DNA from: an uncultured Verrucomicrobia subdivision 3 bacterium
Lineage (GTDB): Bacteria > Verrucomicrobiota > Verrucomicrobiia > Limisphaerales > UBA11358
Length of the DNA: 64,000 nucleotides
NCBI GenBank assembly: GCA_903865745.1
Contig: CAIPKV010000062.1
Coordinates: forward strand, 61,871-125,870
Direction of reading: 5' to 3'
Shown piece by piece: positions 60,098-64,000 of this stretch. The position numbers and the translations under genes were made by a program. The notes beneath the pieces are model-generated. The model searched no databases, was not told where the DNA came from, and was given only the letters and a program-made list of their open reading frames with translations. Numbering within the stretch: position 1 is the stretch's first letter; every line of letters starts with the position of its first letter.

Positions 60098-60291
60098 GAA
60101 AAGAAAAAACCGGCTCAGTCAGCCAGAGGATGGCCGAAAGAGCCGGGGAATTCAGAATGAGCACAACGTAAGATTACGGAGAACTCGCGCCCCAGCTGCA
60201 CTCAAGCTGGAGCCGAAACTTTAAAATTCAAAGATCAGTCAGTTGCCGGTCTTTTGCTGCCTACCACTTACCACTGATTGCGCCGTCAACT
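60098..60291 (-). promoter_or_regulatory. Structured ileS leader with intrinsic terminator (candidate attenuator or small RNA)
   Basis: From the promoter at 60298-60326 the transcript would run about 270 nt before the ileS ATG. It contains a hairpin CCAGCT/AGCTGG (60210-60192), a CGTAA/TTACG hairpin, and a terminator: CCGGCTC (60146-60140) with GAGCCGG (60116-60110), then six T residues. GCCGGT of the terminator can instead pair with ACCGGC at 60250-60245, and GAGCCG with a second CGGCTC at 60215-60210, so alternative folds exist. No T-box motif was found. The ~190-nt terminated product is also in the size range of 6S RNA, so a free RNA is possible. Confidence 0.55.
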
Positions 60292-60297
60292 AGTCAC

Positions 60298-60326
60298 ATT
60301 AAATCACGACTCCTTATTTTCGTCAA
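60298..60326 (-). promoter_or_regulatory. Promoter of the ileS leader
   Basis: On the minus strand, TTGACG (60326-60321) and TTTAAT (60303-60298, five of six consensus bases) with a 17-bp spacer. Predicted start near 60291, giving the long leader described separately. Confidence 0.6.
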
Positions 60327-60844
60327 CATCAAAAAACAAACTATAAGCAATACTTTTTAACTATTGTTACGCAATAAGACCCTTGGCGCAGCCGTGGTCC
60401 AGTTCAACCCCTCGGCGAGAACCGATTCGACACCTAGAGAGGCTTCAGGTCATTTGGCTGGATTCCTTGGGCAATTGAAATTAACAGCGGTTTTATTGGA
60501 GTTTTTGGCTTTGTGAACAACTTGCGAATAAGAGTTAATATGTTGTCCTCGAATGTTTCGTGGGTTTCCCCTAAAAACCTCTCAGCGATTGCGATTACGA
60601 CTTGGCAGCAAAGGTACAAAATAGTCACGGCGGGTTAATCGGCCAAAACTGAGCTTGTAACACAATAAAAACAAGCAGGTTATGAATCAGAGTTGAAAAT
60701 AGATAGCCTTGATAGGAGTAAACATTTTATATTTTCACTTGAATAACAAATCGCGACGCAGTTGACTGGTGTGCAACAGATGAAAAAGGTTAGTTAGCAA
60801 GCAGAGTGAATAAATAGCAAAATTTGGGTATTTTTGGAAAAACC
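60327..60844. other. AT-rich region upstream of dnaA, no convincing gene or origin
   Basis: About 520 bp between the ileS promoter and dnaA, noticeably AT-rich in its last 200 bp (e.g. AACATTTTATATTTTCAC at about 60722). I looked for DnaA boxes (TTATNCACA and its inverse) and found only poor matches such as TGTGAACAA near 60516. The only open frame is a 64-codon minus-strand stretch at 60434-60628 with no recognisable feature. The dnaA promoter should lie here but I cannot point to it. Confidence 0.4.
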
Positions 60845-62212
60845 ATGCAGATTTCCGCAGAAAAAATTTGGAGCTCGGCGCAGGAGCATTTACGCGCCAA
60901 GTTAAGTCAGGACACCTTTAGCATGTGGTTCGCACCTTTGCGGGCAAGCGAGCTTGACGGCAGCCACATCACCATTGAGGCTCCAAATGAATTTTGCGAG
61001 GTGTGGCTAAAAGATAATTACCTCAGCCTGATGCAGGATGCCGTGGCCGTGGCCGCAGGCTGCAAGCTGCAGGTTAAATTTAAAGCCGTAACGGTTCCGC
61101 ATTCCGCCACCGCCATCACCCCCCCACGTCCGGTGGTTTCAATGCCAAAGTCTAAGCCGGTTTCCACTGAGCGCGTCACCTTGAATGGTGATTTGCACTT
61201 CAACCCTAAAAACACTTTTGAATCGTTTGTGGTCGGCGGGAATAATAATTTTGCCTATGCCGTTGCCAAAGCCGTCGCAGAATCTCCCGGCAAGGTCTAT
61301 AACCCTCTGTTTCTTCATGGCGGCGTCGGGCTGGGCAAGACTCATTTGCTACAGGCAATTGGACAACACGTAGCTGACAACAAAAAAGGCGCGCGCGTAG
61401 CGTATGTCTCGTCAGAAAAATTCACTAACGAGTACATTGAGGCGATTCAGAATAATAAACTCGTGGCTTTTCGAAAAAAATATCGGCAAAGCGAAGTGCT
61501 GCTGATTGATGACATCCAATTTCTGGCTGGGAAGGAACGCATTCAGGAGGAATTTTTTCATACGTTTAATGCGCTTCATGAAGCCCACAAACAGATTGTA
61601 CTGACCTGCGACCGGCCGGCTAGTGAAATTCAAGGGTTGGAACAGCGTTTGGTTTCGCGGTTCGAGTGGGGTCAGACCGCCGACGTACAGGCACCGGATG
61701 TTGAGACACGCCTCGCCATTCTTCAGAAAAAAGCGCAAACGATGAACGTAACCTTACCAGAAGACGTCATCAACTTCATCGCTACGCGCATTCGCACTAA
61801 CATCCGCCGGCTGGAAGGCGCGCTAATCCGCGTATCTGCTCTCGCGTCGCTAACAGGCAAAAAGCTGACGGTAGAAGTCGTGGAAAATTTACTCCGTGAA
61901 ATGCTACACGAAGAAGGTCGCCAGACCATCAGCATTGAAGTCATTCAGAAAAAAGTAGCAGAACATTATGACATACGGCTTGCGGACATGACCAGCAAGC
62001 GCCGTCCGGAAAACATCGCTTTCCCGCGGCAGATTGCCATGTATCTATCCCGACAGATGACCGAAAGCTCCTTGAGCACCATTGGCGAGGCTTTCGGAGG
62101 TCGCGACCACGGCACGGTTCTGCACGCCTGCCGGCTAGTTAAAGATCGGATGGAAGTAGACGCCAATACCCGACAGATAGTCAGCTATCTAGAAAAGCAG
62201 CTGATCCGGTAA
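60845..62212 (+). CDS. dnaA: Chromosomal replication initiator DnaA
   Basis: 455 residues from the ATG at 60845 (MQISAEKIWSSAQEHLRAKL); the frame opens at a TTG seven codons earlier. Domain I ends near 90, a short Pro-rich linker follows, then the AAA+ domain: NNFAYAVAKAVAESPGKVYNP, Walker A GGVGLGKTHLLQAIG near 160, Walker B LLIDDIQFLAGKE, sensor VLTCDRPASEIQGLEQRL. Domain IV has the DNA-binding signature GRDHGTVLHACRLVKD near 418. Initiates replication by opening oriC. dnaN and other usual neighbours are absent; an ABC ATPase gene follows. Confidence 0.97.
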   Translation: MQISAEKIWSSAQEHLRAKLSQDTFSMWFAPLRASELDGSHITIEAPNEFCEVWLKDNYLSLMQDAVAVAAGCKLQVKFKAVTVPHSATAITPPRPVVSMPKSKPVSTERVTLNGDLHFNPKNTFESFVVGGNNNFAYAVAKAVAESPGKVYNPLFLHGGVGLGKTHLLQAIGQHVADNKKGARVAYVSSEKFTNEYIEAIQNNKLVAFRKKYRQSEVLLIDDIQFLAGKERIQEEFFHTFNALHEAHKQIVLTCDRPASEIQGLEQRLVSRFEWGQTADVQAPDVETRLAILQKKAQTMNVTLPEDVINFIATRIRTNIRRLEGALIRVSALASLTGKKLTVEVVENLLREMLHEEGRQTISIEVIQKKVAEHYDIRLADMTSKRRPENIAFPRQIAMYLSRQMTESSLSTIGEAFGGRDHGTVLHACRLVKDRMEVDANTRQIVSYLEKQLIR

Positions 62213-62290
62213 GATAGTTTATGTTTGGATTTTAGTTTTTAGTTTATCTAGCTTAGCTAAAAACTCGGATTTGCAAATCCAAATTCTTCC

Positions 62291-63268
62291 ATGCCTGCCA
62301 TTGAAGTCAGCGGCCTTACCAAGGCCTTTCGAACTTACAAAAAACAACCCGGCGTTTTCGGCGCAGTTAAAGGACTCTTTCATCGTGAATACGAGCAGGT
62401 TACTGCCGTAAACGCGGTTAGCTTCAAAATCGAACCGGGAGAACTGGTGGGCTTTCTTGGACCAAATGGGGCAGGCAAAACGACCACGCTAAAGATGCTT
62501 GCCGGCCTGCTTTATCCTACTGGAGGGTCCGCCAACGTTCTCGGACACACGCCGTGGGAGCGGCATGATGATTATCGCCGCCAATTCGCACTTCTACTAG
62601 GCCAAAAAAACCAACTCTGGTGGGATCTTCCTGCGCGCGAATCGTTAGAACTAAATGCTAAGATTTATGGCATTCCTGATGACCGGTTAAAAAAGACCTT
62701 GGGTGATTTAACCGAATTGCTCGGCGTATCGGACAAGTTAAATGTCAACGTACGCGAGCTTTCCCTCGGTGAACGGATGAAGATGGAACTCATCGCATCG
62801 CTATTGCATCAACCGAAAGTTTTATTCCTCGACGAGCCGACCATCGGCCTCGATGTTACCTCGCAAAAGACCGTCCGCGATTTTATCCGGCACCACAACA
62901 CGGAACAGAAGACGACCATTATTTTGACCAGCCACTACATGGCCGACATCCAGGAACTGTGCAAACGTGTTATCATCATCGACCACGGCAAGATTTTTTT
63001 TGATGGCAAACTGGATAAGATTGTGGATCGCTTCGCGGATTTTAAACTAGTCTCCATTCAGTGTACCAATGCCGACACGCAGCCAGCGGAAAGACTTGCC
63101 AGCTACGGTGAAGTGCTAGAGCGAAATTCGACGGCCATAAAATTAAAAGTAAAGCGGGACCGCGTCATCGCCGTCTGCAAGGCGCTATTAGACGAACTGC
63201 CTGTGAGCGACATTGATATTCAAGAAGTACCCATTGAGGATGTGATCCGGCAGATATTTTCCAGGTAA
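62291..63268 (+). CDS. ABC-2-type transporter ATP-binding protein
   Basis: 325 residues. Walker A GFLGPNGAGKTTTLKML near 53, Q-loop LLGQKNQLWWDL, signature LSLGERMKMELI, Walker B VLFLDEPTIGLDVTS, switch His in ILTSHYMADIQEL. A C-terminal extension of about 90 residues (KIVDRFADFKLVSIQ onward) resembles DUF4162. Belongs to the group that drives ABC-2 export permeases (NatA/YbhF-like). The permease gene is not here: the next feature is a terminator and the rRNA operon on the other strand. A short hairpin (GGATTTGCAAATCC at about 62268) precedes its start. Confidence 0.92.
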   Translation: MPAIEVSGLTKAFRTYKKQPGVFGAVKGLFHREYEQVTAVNAVSFKIEPGELVGFLGPNGAGKTTTLKMLAGLLYPTGGSANVLGHTPWERHDDYRRQFALLLGQKNQLWWDLPARESLELNAKIYGIPDDRLKKTLGDLTELLGVSDKLNVNVRELSLGERMKMELIASLLHQPKVLFLDEPTIGLDVTSQKTVRDFIRHHNTEQKTTIILTSHYMADIQELCKRVIIIDHGKIFFDGKLDKIVDRFADFKLVSIQCTNADTQPAERLASYGEVLERNSTAIKLKVKRDRVIAVCKALLDELPVSDIDIQEVPIEDVIRQIFSR

Positions 63269-63304
63269 AATTTCCCGTCGTAATTCACATAGATGCCCCT
63301 TAGA

Positions 63305-63336
63305 AATAAAAAACCCGGAGAATTATCTCCGGGTTT
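63305..63336 (-). terminator. Intrinsic terminator of the rRNA operon
   Basis: AAACCCGGAGA (63311-63321) and TCTCCGGGTTT (63326-63336) form an 11-bp stem with a 4-nt loop. On the minus strand the stem runs into TTTTTTATTT (63313-63304), a good U-tract 12 nt after the end of 5S rRNA. It may also end the ABC ATPase transcript from the plus strand. Confidence 0.85.
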
Positions 63337-63347
63337 AATATGAAAGA

Positions 63348-63460
63348 CTGGCGGCTACCTACTCTCGCGGAAGCTATACAACCACTACCATCGGCCATGC
63401 AGCGTTTGACGGCCGTGTTCGGAATGGGAACGGGTCGGACCACTGCGGTAATGCCACCAA
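63348..63460 (-). rRNA. rrf: 5S ribosomal RNA
   Basis: On the minus strand: 5' TTGGTGGC at 63460 pairs with GCCGCCAG ending at 63348. Internal landmarks CCGACCCGTTCCCATTCCGA and CACGGCCGTCAAACG, then GATGGTAGTGG and GCGAGAGTAGGTAG, are those of bacterial 5S rRNA. 113 nt. Lies downstream of 23S in the same operon, about 145 bp from it. Confidence 0.95.
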
Positions 63461-63604
63461 ATTATTGCGCACGCTTTTTGACGTGCAAAATTTTATTTTA
63501 TAAAGATCATCCCGAAGCAATTCGGCGATTCTCTGAAAACTACACACAGGAGTCTATTGGCTTACAATTCGCGAGTTGAAATTGTTTTTTCAAATAAATG
63601 AAAA

Positions 63605-64000
<396 letters not shown>

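Noticed and set aside
60098..60291. T-box riboswitch upstream of ileS
   Set aside because: The conserved T-box sequence (AGGGTGGNACCGCG) and specifier-loop features are not visible.
60434..60628. 64-codon minus-strand frame upstream of dnaA
   Set aside because: No recognisable domain, no ribosome-binding site, and composition like the non-coding surroundings; cannot be supported.
60327..60844. oriC next to dnaA
   Set aside because: AT-rich but no convincing DnaA-box cluster; dnaN is not adjacent, so the origin may be elsewhere.

Overview
The window reads as chromosomal DNA of a free-living Gram-negative bacterium, most likely a Verrucomicrobiota member (a Pedosphaera-like lineage is my guess; no 16S gene lies here to test it). 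Pointers are a GC-rich chromosome, the pseudopilin start LTLIELLAVVAVIAIVAAML typical of the PVC superphylum, small families common in that group, LPS-heptose genes, a GH39 hydrolase with a FucP-type sugar transporter, and intergenic regions full of degenerate tandem repeats. No prophage, CRISPR array or transposase gene was seen.

Layout. 1-11.5 kb: the end of one YfhO-type membrane protein, NIF3, a tonB-exbB-exbD energy-transduction operon, a Pur-domain protein behind a near-consensus promoter, several unknown proteins, a complete YfhO paralogue and asd. 11.6-20.4 kb: a SNF2 helicase, an ArsR-type regulator, hldD, a deoxyhypusine-synthase-like protein, a secreted beta-helix protein and agmatine deiminase. 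20.4-24.5 kb: tRNA-Asp, a strong candidate small RNA, mutL, and a heptosyltransferase coupled to rfaE2. 25-33.8 kb: recC-recB-recD with 4-bp overlaps. 33.8-44.7 kb: hisD, pyrF, a fabD-fabG-acpP-fabF cluster, Xer recombinase, purC, uvrC, dedA. 45-57 kb is more accessory: an AT-rich pseudopilin/HEAT protein, uracil-DNA glycosylase, fucP, GH39, a ferritin-like/ATP-grasp fusion, YihY and an AT-rich zinc-ribbon membrane protein. 57-64 kb: ileS with a long structured leader, dnaA, an ABC ATPase, then 5S and the 3' part of 23S rRNA on the minus strand.

How the genes fit together. hldD, rfaE2 and the heptosyltransferase belong to LPS inner-core heptose synthesis. RecBCD, MutL (with its own endonuclease motif), UvrC, UDG and the SNF2 protein cover repair and recombination. 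The fab cluster is a standard type II fatty-acid operon. Agmatine deiminase and the DHS-like protein suggest polyamine metabolism.

Most unusual signals. (1) Five intergenic arrays (about 5.65, 15.06, 24.53, 44.73 and 55.45 kb) share an almost perfect 21-bp period, but each is built on a different, mostly palindromic word. Each lies about 30-125 bp upstream of a gene start. 21 bp is two helical turns, so each array would put one dyad per two turns on the same DNA face. (2) A candidate ~77-nt small RNA (20577-20653, minus) has its own promoter, a long closing stem, a C-rich loop with an exact copy of the anti-Shine-Dalgarno sequence, and a U-tract terminator. (3) ileS has a ~270-nt leader with an intrinsic terminator and a competing pairing, and its 3' end is an AT-rich mosaic. 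Coordinates and motifs were read by eye; no database or folding program was used.
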